Assembly: GCA_021647405.1 (NCBI GenBank) | Contig: JAKIUU010000008.1 | Coordinates: forward strand, 1 to 64,000 | Length of the DNA stretch: 64,000 nucleotides | Direction of reading: 5' to 3' | Source: Flavobacteriaceae bacterium | GTDB taxonomy: Bacteria; Bacteroidota; Bacteroidia; Flavobacteriales; Flavobacteriaceae | Shown: positions 16,973-25,588 of the stretch, piece after piece | Numbering within the stretch: position 1 is the stretch's first letter | How the letters are laid out: each line of letters starts with the position of its first letter | The notes under the pieces: generated by a model | What the model saw: only the letters and a program-made list of their open reading frames with translations | Database searches by the model: none | What the model was told of the DNA's origin: nothing | Translations under genes and position numbers: made by a program

Positions 16973-16989
16973 TTGGTATTTTTTTTGAC
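16973..16989 (+). promoter_or_regulatory. Possible sigma-54-type -24/-12 promoter of htpG
   Basis: TTGGTAT, a run of T, then TTGAC places GG and GA exactly ten bases apart, as in the sigma-54 pattern TTGGCAC-N5-TTGC with changes at three usual positions. The leader to the ATG at 17022 would be about 22 nt. No TAnnTTTG element lies near this start. The call is tentative because the element sits in a T-rich stretch. Confidence 0.35.
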
Positions 16990-17021
16990 TAGTTGATAGA
17001 TATAATTAAAAAAATAATATT

Positions 17022-18899
17022 ATGACAAAGGGAACTATAAATGTGGCGGTAGAAAATATTTTTCCGCTTATTAAGAAGTTTTTATATTCTGATCACGAAA
17101 TCTTTTTAAGAGAATTGATATCTAATGCAACCGATGCCACATTAAAATTAAAGCATTTGGCTTCTGTTGGCGAGATTAAAGGTGATTTTGATCAGTCACA
17201 AATTGAGATAATTATTGACGAGAAAAAGAAGCAACTTAAAATTATTGACCAAGGTATCGGTATGACCGAAGAGGAGGTTAAAAAATACATTAATGAAATT
17301 GCTTTCTCTGGTGCCGAAGAGTTTTTAGATAAATACAAAGAAAAAGGCGACGATCCAGGTATTATAGGTCATTTTGGTCTTGGATTTTACTCTGCCTTTA
17401 TGGTAGCCGATAAGGTCGAAATTATTTCAAAATCATATAAAGAAGGATCTGAAGCCATCCATTGGTCTTGCGATGGATCGCCAAATTACAGCATTAAAAA
17501 ATCTAAAAAAACGGATAGAGGTACTGAGATTATTTTAAATATTTCGGATGATTCTACAGAGTTTTTAGAAAAATCGCGTATAGACAATTTATTGACCAAG
17601 TACAATAAATTTATGCCCATCCCAATTAAATTTGGCACCAAAGAAGAAAGCAAAACAATTGGCGAAGGCAAAGATGCCAAAGAAGAAAAAATTACAGTTG
17701 ATAATATTATTAACAATCCAAATCCAGCTTGGACAAAAAAACCAGCCGATTTAGAAGCCGATGATTATAAAAAATTCTACCATGAATTGTATCCAATGCA
17801 ATTCGAAGAGCCTTTATTTAACATCCATCTAAATGTAGATTATCCGTTTAATTTAACAGGTATTTTGTATTTCCCAAAATTGTCTAACAATTTAGATATT
17901 CAAAAAGACCGCATACAATTATATCAAAATCAAGTATTTGTAACTGATAATGTTGAAGGCATTGTACCCGATTTTTTACAAATGTTACGCGGGGTTATTG
18001 ACTCACCAGACATTCCGTTAAACGTATCGCGTTCTTACTTACAGGCCGATGGCGCCGTTAAGAAAATTGCAGGTTATATTACTAAAAAAGTAGCCGACAA
18101 GTTTGCATCGCTTCACAAAAATAACCGTGAAGATTTTGAAGCCAAATGGAATGACATTAAAGTGATTATAGAATATGGTATGTTGTCTGAACCTAAGTTT
18201 TATGACAAGGCTAAGAAATTTGCCTTGTATCCTACAGTAACCGATAAGTATTTCACATTTGATGAATTAAAAGATAAAATTAAAGACCAACAAACCGATA
18301 AAGATGGCAATACAATTGTGTTGTACGCATCCGATAAGGATAAGCAACACAGCTATATTGAAGCCGCTAAAACAAAAGGTTATGAAGTTTTGTTGTTAGA
18401 TTCGCCAATAGTGTCACATCTAATTCAGAAGCTCGAAACCGAAAACGAAAAGACAAAATTTGCCAGAGTAGATGCCGACCATATTGATAATTTAATCAAT
18501 AAAGAAGAGACAAAAATCTCTAAATTATCTGACGCAGAAAAAGAAAAATTGAAAACCATTGTTGAAGGTATTGTGCCAAAAGAAACTTATACAGTTCAAT
18601 TAGAATCTTTAGACAGCACTTCCAATCCGTTTATCATTACGCAACCCGAATTTATGCGCCGTATGAAAGAAATGAGTGCAACTGGCGGTGGTGGTATGAT
18701 GGGTATGGGCAATATGCCAGAAATGTACAATTTGGTGGTAAATACCAATAACGATTTGATGGGCAAGATTCTTAAAGCCAAAGGCAATAAAGATAAATAT
18801 GTTAACCAGGCTTTAGATTTGGCAAAATTATCGCAGAATTTGTTGCAAGGCGAAGCCTTAACTAATTTTATAAAACGCAGCTTTGAGCTGATGAAATAA
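17022..18899 (+). CDS. htpG: Molecular chaperone HtpG (bacterial Hsp90)
   Basis: A 625-residue Hsp90, full length for the family. The ATP-binding GHKL domain is intact: ELISNATDATLKL, IIDQGIGMTEEEV and GHFGLGFYSAFMVAD. The middle domain contains NVSRSYLQADGAVKKI, with the arginine that contacts ATP. The C-terminal dimerisation domain includes a Gly/Met-rich loop (ATGGGGMMGMGNMPEMYN). It refolds or stabilises client proteins in the cytoplasm. It is monocistronic with a distinctive upstream palindrome. Confidence 0.97.
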   Translation: MTKGTINVAVENIFPLIKKFLYSDHEIFLRELISNATDATLKLKHLASVGEIKGDFDQSQIEIIIDEKKKQLKIIDQGIGMTEEEVKKYINEIAFSGAEEFLDKYKEKGDDPGIIGHFGLGFYSAFMVADKVEIISKSYKEGSEAIHWSCDGSPNYSIKKSKKTDRGTEIILNISDDSTEFLEKSRIDNLLTKYNKFMPIPIKFGTKEESKTIGEGKDAKEEKITVDNIINNPNPAWTKKPADLEADDYKKFYHELYPMQFEEPLFNIHLNVDYPFNLTGILYFPKLSNNLDIQKDRIQLYQNQVFVTDNVEGIVPDFLQMLRGVIDSPDIPLNVSRSYLQADGAVKKIAGYITKKVADKFASLHKNNREDFEAKWNDIKVIIEYGMLSEPKFYDKAKKFALYPTVTDKYFTFDELKDKIKDQQTDKDGNTIVLYASDKDKQHSYIEAAKTKGYEVLLLDSPIVSHLIQKLETENEKTKFARVDADHIDNLINKEETKISKLSDAEKEKLKTIVEGIVPKETYTVQLESLDSTSNPFIITQPEFMRRMKEMSATGGGGMMGMGNMPEMYNLVVNTNNDLMGKILKAKGNKDKYVNQALDLAKLSQNLLQGEALTNFIKRSFELMK

Positions 18900-18913
18900 A
18901 TAACAAAACGTCA

Positions 18914-18953
18914 CTTCGAGTGTCCTGAACAAGGTTCAGGATGTATCGAGAAG
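18914..18953. repeat. Imperfect inverted intergenic repeat
   Basis: Arms CTTCGAG…CCTGAAC and GTTCAGG…CGAGAAG face each other around AAG just after the htpG stop. It belongs with the similar elements at 19017-19040, 41468-41481 and 41552-41574. It may fold in the htpG 3' end. Confidence 0.6.
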
Positions 18954-19016
18954 TCGTCTTTTTTTAAAATCAAACCCTTATCGGATGTTAATCTGGCAGT
19001 TTTTTTTTATTAATTG

Positions 19017-19040
19017 TCACCCTGAGCGCAGTCGAAGGGT
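19017..19040. repeat. Dispersed repeat copy (GTCACCCTGAGCGCAGTCGAAG)
   Basis: A short imperfect palindrome (CCCT…AGGG ends) of a family with other copies at 41552-41574 and, degraded, at 46624-46643. It is intergenic. Confidence 0.65.
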
Positions 19041-19123
19041 CTCAATCAATAAAGTTATCACTTTGTCCCTTTGTAAGACATCCTTTTCATTTGGTTTTTA
19101 GACGTTTGTATTTTCTTTTTTAC

Positions 19124-19131
19124 TACATTTG
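19124..19131 (+). promoter_or_regulatory. -10 element TACATTTG for the CDGSH gene
   Basis: A perfect TAnnTTTG match 20 bases before the ATG at 19151. Confidence 0.55.
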
Positions 19132-19150
19132 AAGAACTAAATTAAATATA

Positions 19151-19387
19151 ATGGAATTACCCAAACGTGCTGGAGACAGCCCCGTAAAAGTAGAATTAGA
19201 AAAAGACCGTAGATACGCTTGGTGTACCTGTGGTTTATCAGACAAACAACCCTTGTGCGATGGCGCTCATAAAGGAACCGATATGCGCCCGCAGGTTTTT
19301 ACAGCCGCTGATTCTAAAGATTATAACTTATGTAATTGCAAACAAACCAAAAACGCCCCCTATTGCGATGGGTCGCATAAAAGATAA
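19151..19387 (+). CDS. Double CDGSH-type [2Fe-2S] protein
   Basis: A 78-residue protein with two iron-sulfur motifs of the mitoNEET family, C-x-C-x(6-8)-P-x-C-D-G-x-H: residues about 25-41 (CTCGLSDKQPLCDGAHK) and 61-77 (CNCKQTKNAPYCDGSHK). Each would hold one [2Fe-2S] cluster by three Cys and one His. The role is presumed electron or cluster transfer in the cytoplasm. It is monocistronic. The gap of 209 bases after it holds no gene I can support. Confidence 0.93.
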   Translation: MELPKRAGDSPVKVELEKDRRYAWCTCGLSDKQPLCDGAHKGTDMRPQVFTAADSKDYNLCNCKQTKNAPYCDGSHKR

Positions 19388-19596
19388 AAATTAATAAGCG
19401 CTTAAAGTAGTTAGACTTGTTTTAAGTGATTTCTAATTATTATTATTATTGCTCATTGTGGCAGGAAGACCGAAGTTGGGAATGAGAAGGCGACGGTTAT
19501 AACTTCGTGCTTTGAATTCTCCAAGCTTCAGCCCATAAATTATATAATAAGTAAGGTTTAAATCTGGTAAACTCAGTTTAATCAAATGAAAAATTT

Positions 19597-19998
19597 ATGT
19601 CACAACAAAAAGTCTTAGCAGCATCGGGTGTTATCTTAAAGGATAAAAAAATATTACTTATAAAACGCTCAAATTACACCAAAATATTTCCAGCTTGTTG
19701 GGCCTGTCCGGGAGGCAGGGCTGAGTTGGGCGAAACGGCTAAACAAAATGTTATTCGCGAGGTAAAAGAAGAAGTCAATCTAGACTTTAAACCTACAGAA
19801 ATTTTAACAACAGCCACTTGGCAAAACAGATTTTTATACCGTTTTTTAGGCACGTGGTCTGGCCATATAAAATTGCAAGAAGAAGAGGTAACCGATTTTG
19901 ATTGGTTTACTTTTGATGCGGCTCAAAAACTAGAACTGGCCTTTGACTATCCTAAAGTTCTGGAATTGTTGCGGGATAGAGATTTACTTAATAAATAA
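19597..19998 (+). CDS. NUDIX hydrolase
   Basis: A 133-residue single-domain protein. The Nudix box is GGRAELGETAKQNVIREVKEE followed by VNL, with all metal-binding Glu residues present and Gly replaced by Asn after EEV. The substrate is unknown; nucleoside diphosphate derivatives such as 8-oxo-dGTP or ADP-ribose are typical. The 3' end overlaps the end of purM by 11 bases in convergent orientation. Confidence 0.9.
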   Translation: MSQQKVLAASGVILKDKKILLIKRSNYTKIFPACWACPGGRAELGETAKQNVIREVKEEVNLDFKPTEILTTATWQNRFLYRFLGTWSGHIKLQEEEVTDFDWFTFDAAQKLELAFDYPKVLELLRDRDLLNK

Positions 19999-21157
19999 AA
20001 GTTCCAAACGCGCTTTTAATCGTTAATTTTTTAGAAGATGCCGTTTCAACACGGCCCACAATTTGTGCGGCTACATCAAAGGATTTGGAAATGGCAATCA
20101 AATCTTGTGCTGTATTTTCGGGTACATATAGTTCCATACGGTGCCCCATATTAAAGACTTGGTACATCTCTTTCCAATCAGTATTACTTTGTTCTTGAAT
20201 CAATTTAAAAAGTGGTGGTAAATCGAATAAGTTGTCTTTTATAATGTGAAGATTCTCTATAAAATGAAGAATTTTTGTTTGTGCTCCACCACTACAATGC
20301 ACCATTCCGTGGATGTTATCGCGGTGCTTTTCTAACATTTTTTTAATTATGGGCGCATAAGTCCGCGTAGGCGAGAGCACTAATTTACCTGCGTCTATGG
20401 GTGATCCTTCTACAGTATCAGTCAATTTTGCGTTGCCAGAATAGACCAAATCATTTGGAATAGCGGCATCAAAACTTTCGGGATATTTAGCAGCTAAATA
20501 TTTGGCAAAGACATCGTGTCGTGCCGAAGTAAGGCCATTGCTACCCATACCGCCGTTATAGGTGGTTTCGTAAGTGGCTTGTCCACTTGACGCCAAGCCC
20601 ACAATAACATCGCCTGCCTTTATGTTGGCATTGTTTATCACTTTACTGCGTTTTAGACGTGCCGTTACGGTAGAATCGACTATAATAGTGCGTACCAAAT
20701 CGCCCACATCGGCGGTTTCGCCACCTGTAGAATGAATTGTAACGCCGTGTTCTTTAAGGTTTTTTAAGAGCGCTTCTGTGCCATTTATAATGGCCGAAAT
20801 AACGCTACCCGGAATCAAATTTTTGTTGCGTCCAATGGTAGAAGACAATAGGATATTGTCTGTAGCACCCACGCAAATTAGATCGTCTATATTCATAATA
20901 AGGGCATCTTGTGCAATGCCTTTCCACACCGAAATATCGCCCGTTTCTTTCCAGTACATATAAGCTAAAGCCGATTTTGTACCCGCGCCATCGGCGTGCA
21001 TTACGAGGCAGTATGCGGCATCTTGTGTTAAATAGTCGGGCACAATTTTACAAAAGGCTTTAGGAAACAGCCCTTTATCAATGTTTTTGATGGCCTGATG
21101 GACATCTTCTTTAGAAGCCGAAACCCCTCTTAAATTATAACGATTTTGTTGCGCCAT
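19988..21157 (-). CDS. purM: Phosphoribosylformylglycinamidine cyclo-ligase (AIR synthase)
   Basis: A 389-residue ATP-dependent enzyme of purine synthesis. The protein shows VMHADGAGTKSALAYMYWKE, DALIMNIDDLICVGA, IHSTGGETADVGDLVRT and VGLASSGQATYE, the typical PurM/PurL fold motifs. It is the longer Bacteroidota form, with about 40 residues more than E. coli PurM, partly in an insertion around 245-265. Monocistronic. Confidence 0.92.
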   Translation of the reverse strand: MAQQNRYNLRGVSASKEDVHQAIKNIDKGLFPKAFCKIVPDYLTQDAAYCLVMHADGAGTKSALAYMYWKETGDISVWKGIAQDALIMNIDDLICVGATDNILLSSTIGRNKNLIPGSVISAIINGTEALLKNLKEHGVTIHSTGGETADVGDLVRTIIVDSTVTARLKRSKVINNANIKAGDVIVGLASSGQATYETTYNGGMGSNGLTSARHDVFAKYLAAKYPESFDAAIPNDLVYSGNAKLTDTVEGSPIDAGKLVLSPTRTYAPIIKKMLEKHRDNIHGMVHCSGGAQTKILHFIENLHIIKDNLFDLPPLFKLIQEQSNTDWKEMYQVFNMGHRMELYVPENTAQDLIAISKSFDVAAQIVGRVETASSKKLTIKSAFGTFIY

Positions 21158-21179
21158 GCTTTTTAGTAGTGTTTAGCCA

Positions 21180-21187
21180 CAAAGGTA
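21180..21187 (-). promoter_or_regulatory. -10 element TACCTTTG for purM
   Basis: A perfect TAnnTTTG match on the minus strand 23 bases before the purM ATG. Confidence 0.55.
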
Positions 21188-21268
21188 AAAATTTGTTTGG
21201 GATAATGGGGAAGTGTTTATAAGGTTAATTTTTTACCAAATTACAGATTTTAAATGCGCAAAATCTGG

Positions 21269-21850
21269 TTAGGGTTTATTAATTTTTCTTATATTCAGTA
21301 TTCCAATGCTATAACTTCCTTTTAAAGACACATAGTAGTTTCTAAATTTTCGATACGCATTAGAATTAATATTTGAATTCCTTAAGATTTTGCTATATTC
21401 AAAACTTAAATCAAAGCGGTCAAAAATTGAAATTCCTATTATAGGTCTAATACCTATATTTAAATTTTTATCCGTAAAGAAAACAGTATAAAGGCCAATT
21501 CCTATTCCGGCGTAAGGGCGAATCTTATTTTTACTGAAGTAATAATTTAGAGTAGGAGATAAAGATAAAACTTCGGATGTACTAATATTATCTGTTGATG
21601 CCCAATCTTGAAGCATGGCGTATTCAAAATTTAGTCCGAGTGATAAATTCTCATTGCAGAACCATTTGGGATACAGATGCAATCCGACTCCTGAATTAAC
21701 TTCATTAAATTTTGATAAATCCTTATTAAAATATCTTTCGGGAAGATTCCATTGGAGTCCAAAATTCAATTTTAAATTTTTTTTGTCTTGTCCCCAAGAA
21801 TTTGTTGTAAGAATAAAAAATACAATGACTGCTGATAATATTTTTTTCAT
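21269..21850 (-). CDS. Outer membrane beta-barrel protein
   Basis: A 193-residue protein with a Sec signal peptide (MKKILSAVIVFFILTTNSWGQ). The mature part shows alternating hydrophobic strands ending in aromatic residues (LNFGLQWNLPERYF, LSLGLNFEYAMLQDW, IRPYAGIGIGLYTVFF, FDLSFEYSKIL), as in an eight-stranded OmpA/OmpW-like barrel. The final residues are not the classic terminal Phe. No function can be given. It stands alone between purM and the nor cluster. Confidence 0.75.
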   Translation of the reverse strand: MKKILSAVIVFFILTTNSWGQDKKNLKLNFGLQWNLPERYFNKDLSKFNEVNSGVGLHLYPKWFCNENLSLGLNFEYAMLQDWASTDNISTSEVLSLSPTLNYYFSKNKIRPYAGIGIGLYTVFFTDKNLNIGIRPIIGISIFDRFDLSFEYSKILRNSNINSNAYRKFRNYYVSLKGSYSIGILNIRKINKP

Positions 21851-21939
21851 AATAAATTCTAGTGGTTTGATATTGGTTTATTCAACTTATTATGAGTCAT
21901 AGTTTTAAAAATATTTTTATTTGATTTTTATCGATTTAT

Positions 21940-21947
21940 CAAAAATA
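21940..21947 (-). promoter_or_regulatory. -10 element TATTTTTG for the beta-barrel gene
   Basis: A TAnnTTTG match on the minus strand about 90 bases before the ATG at 21850; the region is very AT-rich, so chance is possible. Confidence 0.3.
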
Positions 21948-22002
21948 CAAAACCTATATAAAATCAGAGTTAAATTTATCTTATGATTTGAAAACTGTAC
22001 AC

Positions 22003-22017
22003 CTTAGCAAAGCTAAG
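22003..22017 (-). terminator. Hairpin after norF
   Basis: CTTAGC-AAA-GCTAAG is a perfect six-base-pair stem lying 30 bases past the norF stop. It is not followed by a strong T run, so it may be a weak terminator or an mRNA end-stabilising hairpin. Confidence 0.4.
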
Positions 22018-22047
22018 TCTCGTTAAGCCGTTTTAAAAGTAAAAAGG

Positions 22048-22290
22048 TTAAATAACAATCCCCACTATCCCTACAAACACAATAAGAAATCCGATAAGGG
22101 CAATCTGCCAAAAAATATGGGCTTTTTTTAGTGCCATAAAGTTAAAAGCTACCAATAAAAATTTAACAGCCGATAAACCTAAAATTAATAAGGTACCTAT
22201 TTTTAAAGTTGTAATACCCGAAATTAGTGCGGTGGATAAGGTGAGTAAAATAAGGGCGCCTAAAGTGTAAATATTATTTTTTTTCATCAT
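22048..22290 (-). CDS. norF: NorF / cytochrome oxidase subunit IV-like membrane protein
   Basis: Eighty residues with three membrane segments (TLGALILLTLSTALISGI, IGTLLILGLSAVKFLLVAF, FWQIALIGFLIVFVGIVGIV). The central A-V-K-F-L-L-V-A-F-x-F-M-x-L pattern is that of prokaryotic cytochrome oxidase subunit IV and NorF proteins. I start it at the ATG at 22290, which overlaps the norE stop (TGATG); a second ATG follows immediately. A longer reading frame upstream is only the norE sequence in another frame. Its place after norE in a nor cluster decides the name. Its role is accessory to nitric oxide reductase. Confidence 0.8.
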   Translation of the reverse strand: MMKKNNIYTLGALILLTLSTALISGITTLKIGTLLILGLSAVKFLLVAFNFMALKKAHIFWQIALIGFLIVFVGIVGIVI

Positions 22291-22865
22291 CAAAAAATTA
22301 AATAAAGGACAGGGAATAACAACAACCAAATTAAATCGCACATATGCCAAAAGGCAGCGCTGGCCTCTACATCTTCTAAAAGGGCAGTGTCTTTTTTGAG
22401 ACTGCGGTGCATAAAGAGTAAGATAACCAAGCCTACGATAACATGAATAACGTGAAAGCCAGTGAGGAGCCAATAAAAATTAAAAAAAGTGTCATAGCCC
22501 AATACAAAACCAAGGGCTATTTTTCGGTTGTATTCAATAGTTTTTAAAAGCAAAAATAAGATGCCGCCCAACATTGTTAATTTTAAATAAAAAGAGGATT
22601 TTTTAAAGTCTTTCAATTTAAATTGATGAACCGCAGTGGCCATAAAAAAGCCACTCGTTAACAGAAATACTGTGTTTATTGCGCCATAAGTGGTGTTGAG
22701 ATGTGTGCTAGATGTGTGAAACAGCACAGGATTTTCTTTGCTAGATACCGCCAAAACAATAAGGGCAATACCAAAGGTTATGAGTTCAAGAAATATGATA
22801 ATCCACATTAAAATACCTCCTGGGGGATAATAAATGTTTTTGTGATTTATTTTAGTTGTATTCAT
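22290..22865 (-). CDS. norE: NorE / heme-copper oxidase subunit III family protein
   Basis: A 191-residue membrane protein with five predicted segments. GGILMWIIIFLELITFG, GFFMATAVHQF, FNFYWLLTGFHVIHVIVGLVIL and AAFWHMCDLIWLLLFPVLYL are the conserved helices of the COX3/NorE family, with the HVIHV pair and final FWHMCDLIW. Located between norD and norF with overlapping stop/start signals, it is NorE rather than part of an oxidase; no cytochrome oxidase genes are near. In proteobacteria NorE helps NO reductase function. Confidence 0.85.
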   Translation of the reverse strand: MNTTKINHKNIYYPPGGILMWIIIFLELITFGIALIVLAVSSKENPVLFHTSSTHLNTTYGAINTVFLLTSGFFMATAVHQFKLKDFKKSSFYLKLTMLGGILFLLLKTIEYNRKIALGFVLGYDTFFNFYWLLTGFHVIHVIVGLVILLFMHRSLKKDTALLEDVEASAAFWHMCDLIWLLLFPVLYLIF

Positions 22866-22866
22866 T

Positions 22867-24633
22867 TTAACCTTGGTGTTTTATTTTGTCATATAAATTA
22901 ACCAAAGAGGTTAATAATTCTACGGGTGTGGTTAGAATCTGGTAGTGGCTTTTTCCAAACATCTGTGGCAAATAGTATTTGGCTTGGGCTTCAATGGCGA
23001 GGGCATAAGAATTTATATTGCGTTCGTTTAATTCGCGTAAAGCTTGTTTTACGTCGTTGATACCGTATTTTCCTTCGTATTTGTCATAATCATTTGGTTT
23101 GCCGTCTGATATTAAAATAACCCATTTATTTTTGGTATTGCGCTTGTCTAAAAGCGCACCCGAATGGCGTAAAGCTGCACCAATTCTGGTATACCCTTCG
23201 GGTTCAATAGTGCCCACTTTGTATTTGGCTTTATTCCATTCTTCGTCAAATTTTTTGATGGATACATAGGTGGCATAATTTCTGGTTTTTGAAAAGAAGC
23301 AGTCTATAGAAAAGTCAACATTAAATTCATCTAAAATTTCACCAAACAGGATAGAGACCTGTTTTTCTACATCAATTACCCTGTTATTTGCGGCGTAAGC
23401 ATCGCTAGATAAGCTGATATCTAGCAACATTAAAATAGAAATGTCTTTCTCTTTTTTACGTTTTGATAAGTAGATATTTTCTGAGGGTGTGTGACCTGAA
23501 TGAACATCTACAAATAAATCGGTAAGTGCATCGATATCAAATTCGTCACCTTGCGATTGACGGCGCTGCTGTTTGTATTTGTTGTTGACATTGGTGAGCA
23601 TTTTACGCAAGCCCATTAAAGTAGAAGCATTTTTTACCAATGTCTTTTTGTAATAGGCCACATTTGTTTCTGTAATTGTTTTAGGATATACTTTACAGAA
23701 ACCCTCTTTATAGGCACGTTTTTTATAATCCCATTCGTCATAAGGAATGCAGAAATCATTTGTATCTATAGAGGCACTTTCAGATACCGTTGTATTTTCT
23801 ACAAAGTCTGCTTGATAAACAGAATGGACACTGTCATCTACACGTACGGTATATTTCATATTGAGCTCTTCAAGAGCCTTGCTGTGTTTGTCTAATTCGT
23901 CATCGCCATCAAAATCGCGCCAGCCCCCATCGTGTTCTTCGGCGGTGTCAACTTTCTCAAAATTATGTGTCATTACGTAATCTTCTTGCTGTTTTTTATC
24001 TACTTCAAGGGTGATAATTTCTTCAACAGGATTGGCTTTTAAAATGGTTTTAATTTCGCTTTCTATGGCTTTTTTAGCTTTGTCGTTAAAATTTTTCAAC
24101 TTATTCTCTGAGTTTACTTCAGGTATGCTGCGCATCCATTTTCCGTAAAGGAAAGTGTAATCGGCAGGTTTTTTAGGAGTAGCTTTTGCTTTGAATAAGG
24201 TCTTGAAATTGGCGTGTATCTTTTTGGTAATGGGGAACTCTTCAAAAAGAATTTTTAGTACTTTTTCAGCCGATTTTAAAGCCTCATTTTGTGATTCTAC
24301 AAGGCTATTTTCTACAGTATTATGCCAATTTAAGTCCAGGTTTTTTTGAACTGATAGGTAGAGGATTCTAAAAAGATAAAAGGATAAATTTTCTTCATAA
24401 GTGTTGCAATCGGCAAAATGATGTGGTAAAAAGAAGTTGTTATTTTTATAACCCCCTTCACGTTCTGCTGTAAATATTTCGATAGGTTTGCCTGTAATGG
24501 CTCTTGCAAAAATGCTTAAACGCGGTTTTATATCGGCTAATTTTACAGTGCTTCCAATATTTTCAAGCGCCGTTTTTTTACGCCTTTTAAAGTAATTGGC
24601 AATTTTACCGTAAATATATTCGTCTAAGGCCAT
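22867..24633 (-). CDS. norD: NorD, VWA-domain NO reductase activation protein
   Basis: A 588-residue cytoplasmic protein. The C-terminal von Willebrand A domain (from about 390) has a full MIDAS set: LMLLDISLSSDAYA (DxSxS), GYTRIGAALRHSGALL and VILISDGKPNDYDKYEGKYG. The N-terminal 380 residues are NorD-specific with highly acidic stretches. NorD works with the AAA+ protein NorQ to activate NorCB, probably by iron insertion. The gene begins 53 bases after norQ ends and is directly followed by norE. Confidence 0.9.
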   Translation of the reverse strand: MALDEYIYGKIANYFKRRKKTALENIGSTVKLADIKPRLSIFARAITGKPIEIFTAEREGGYKNNNFFLPHHFADCNTYEENLSFYLFRILYLSVQKNLDLNWHNTVENSLVESQNEALKSAEKVLKILFEEFPITKKIHANFKTLFKAKATPKKPADYTFLYGKWMRSIPEVNSENKLKNFNDKAKKAIESEIKTILKANPVEEIITLEVDKKQQEDYVMTHNFEKVDTAEEHDGGWRDFDGDDELDKHSKALEELNMKYTVRVDDSVHSVYQADFVENTTVSESASIDTNDFCIPYDEWDYKKRAYKEGFCKVYPKTITETNVAYYKKTLVKNASTLMGLRKMLTNVNNKYKQQRRQSQGDEFDIDALTDLFVDVHSGHTPSENIYLSKRKKEKDISILMLLDISLSSDAYAANNRVIDVEKQVSILFGEILDEFNVDFSIDCFFSKTRNYATYVSIKKFDEEWNKAKYKVGTIEPEGYTRIGAALRHSGALLDKRNTKNKWVILISDGKPNDYDKYEGKYGINDVKQALRELNERNINSYALAIEAQAKYYLPQMFGKSHYQILTTPVELLTSLVNLYDKIKHQG

Positions 24634-24644
24634 TTTTTAGTGTT

Positions 24645-24669
24645 CAGTATTCAGTTGCAGTAGGCAGTA
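24645..24669. repeat. Short CAGT-spaced repeat in the norQ-norD gap
   Basis: Four CAGT words at 24645, 24652, 24658 and 24665 are spaced by seven, six and seven bases. Such remnants are common in intergenic DNA of flavobacteria, and I infer no function. Confidence 0.35.
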
Positions 24670-24686
24670 CAATGCGTGCGGATTAC

Positions 24687-25463
24687 TTATATCATCAAAT
24701 CGCACAAGTCTTTTAAGGCCTCTATAATTTCTATATCGTCTGTTAAGGGTTCAACCACAGCCACGTGAACAGAGAGTCTTTTGGGTAAGCCAGAATGTAT
24801 AAGTTTGGCGGCGTCAATGAGCAAACGTGTTGAGGCAGTTTCAGTCAAGCCGAGTTCGGTAAGATTGCGAATTTTATTACCAATATTCACCAATTTTTTT
24901 GCTGTTGCTTTATCAATTTTGGTTTCGTTAATAAGAATTTCGGTTTCAATTTTTTCTTCTGGATAATTAAAAGAAAGGGCTACAAAACGTTGTTTTGTTG
25001 AAGGTTTTAACTCTTTAAATCCTTTTTGATAACCCGGATTAAAAGAGGCTACAAGAATAAAATCTTTATGAGCTTTTACTGTTTCGCCCAGTTTGTCAAT
25101 ATACAATTCGCGCCTGTGGTCTGTTAAAGAATGAATGGCCACAATAACATCAGGTCTGGCTTCGGCAATTTCATCGAGGTATATTATAGCCCCTTCTTTT
25201 ACGGCTCTGGTAAGGGGGCCATCTAACCAAATAGTTTCTGTTCCTTTAATGATATACCGCCCTATTAAATCTGTAGATGATGTTTCTTCATGGCAGGCAA
25301 TGGTAATTAAATTTTTACCGAGTTTGTTGGCCATAAACTCAATAAATCGTGATTTTCCTGTGCCTGTTGGCCCTTTTAATAAAAATGGAATTTTGTTTTG
25401 ATAGGCCTGTTCAAAAACTTCAATTTCTTTGCCTATCTGATGATAATAGGGTATCGTATTCAT
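24687..25463 (-). CDS. norQ: NorQ, MoxR-type AAA+ ATPase for NO reductase activation
   Basis: I use the ATG at 25463 (MNTIPYYHQIGKEIEVFEQ), where the conserved NorQ/CbbQ N-terminus starts; an ATG at 25484 is also in frame. The Walker A motif is LLKGPTGTGKSRFIEFMA, Walker B is AIIYLDEIAEARPDV, sensor 1 is FILVASFNPGYQKGFKEL and the arginine finger region PSTKQRFVAL follows. With 258 residues it has the normal length. CbbQ/NorQ ATPases remodel the target enzyme together with a VWA partner, here NorD, encoded just downstream. Confidence 0.93.
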   Translation of the reverse strand: MNTIPYYHQIGKEIEVFEQAYQNKIPFLLKGPTGTGKSRFIEFMANKLGKNLITIACHEETSSTDLIGRYIIKGTETIWLDGPLTRAVKEGAIIYLDEIAEARPDVIVAIHSLTDHRRELYIDKLGETVKAHKDFILVASFNPGYQKGFKELKPSTKQRFVALSFNYPEEKIETEILINETKIDKATAKKLVNIGNKIRNLTELGLTETASTRLLIDAAKLIHSGLPKRLSVHVAVVEPLTDDIEIIEALKDLCDLMI

Positions 25464-25588
25464 TTTTTTAATTTGATTTTGCATTTATAAGAAATGCCAG
25501 CATTAAAATAGTATCTCACAAAAATAGGTGTTATTGTTAAGCTTACAAATTTTAACGCTGGCTATTAAAATAATCTAAACGCTGCGCA

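Noticed and set aside
19388..19596. Possible gene or RNA in the gap between the CDGSH and NUDIX genes
   Set aside because: The GC-richer part (about 19455-19540) has no sustained frame and no tRNA-like cloverleaf that I could build; it may be a remnant, but nothing can be supported.
22291..22473. N-terminal extension of the norF frame (62 extra residues)
   Set aside because: It lies wholly inside norE, is rich in Arg and Cys unlike a membrane protein start, and a good ATG overlaps the norE stop.
22290..22865. Reading norE/norF as part of a cytochrome oxidase
   Set aside because: No oxidase subunit I or II gene is nearby, and the genes follow norQ-norD with overlapping signals.
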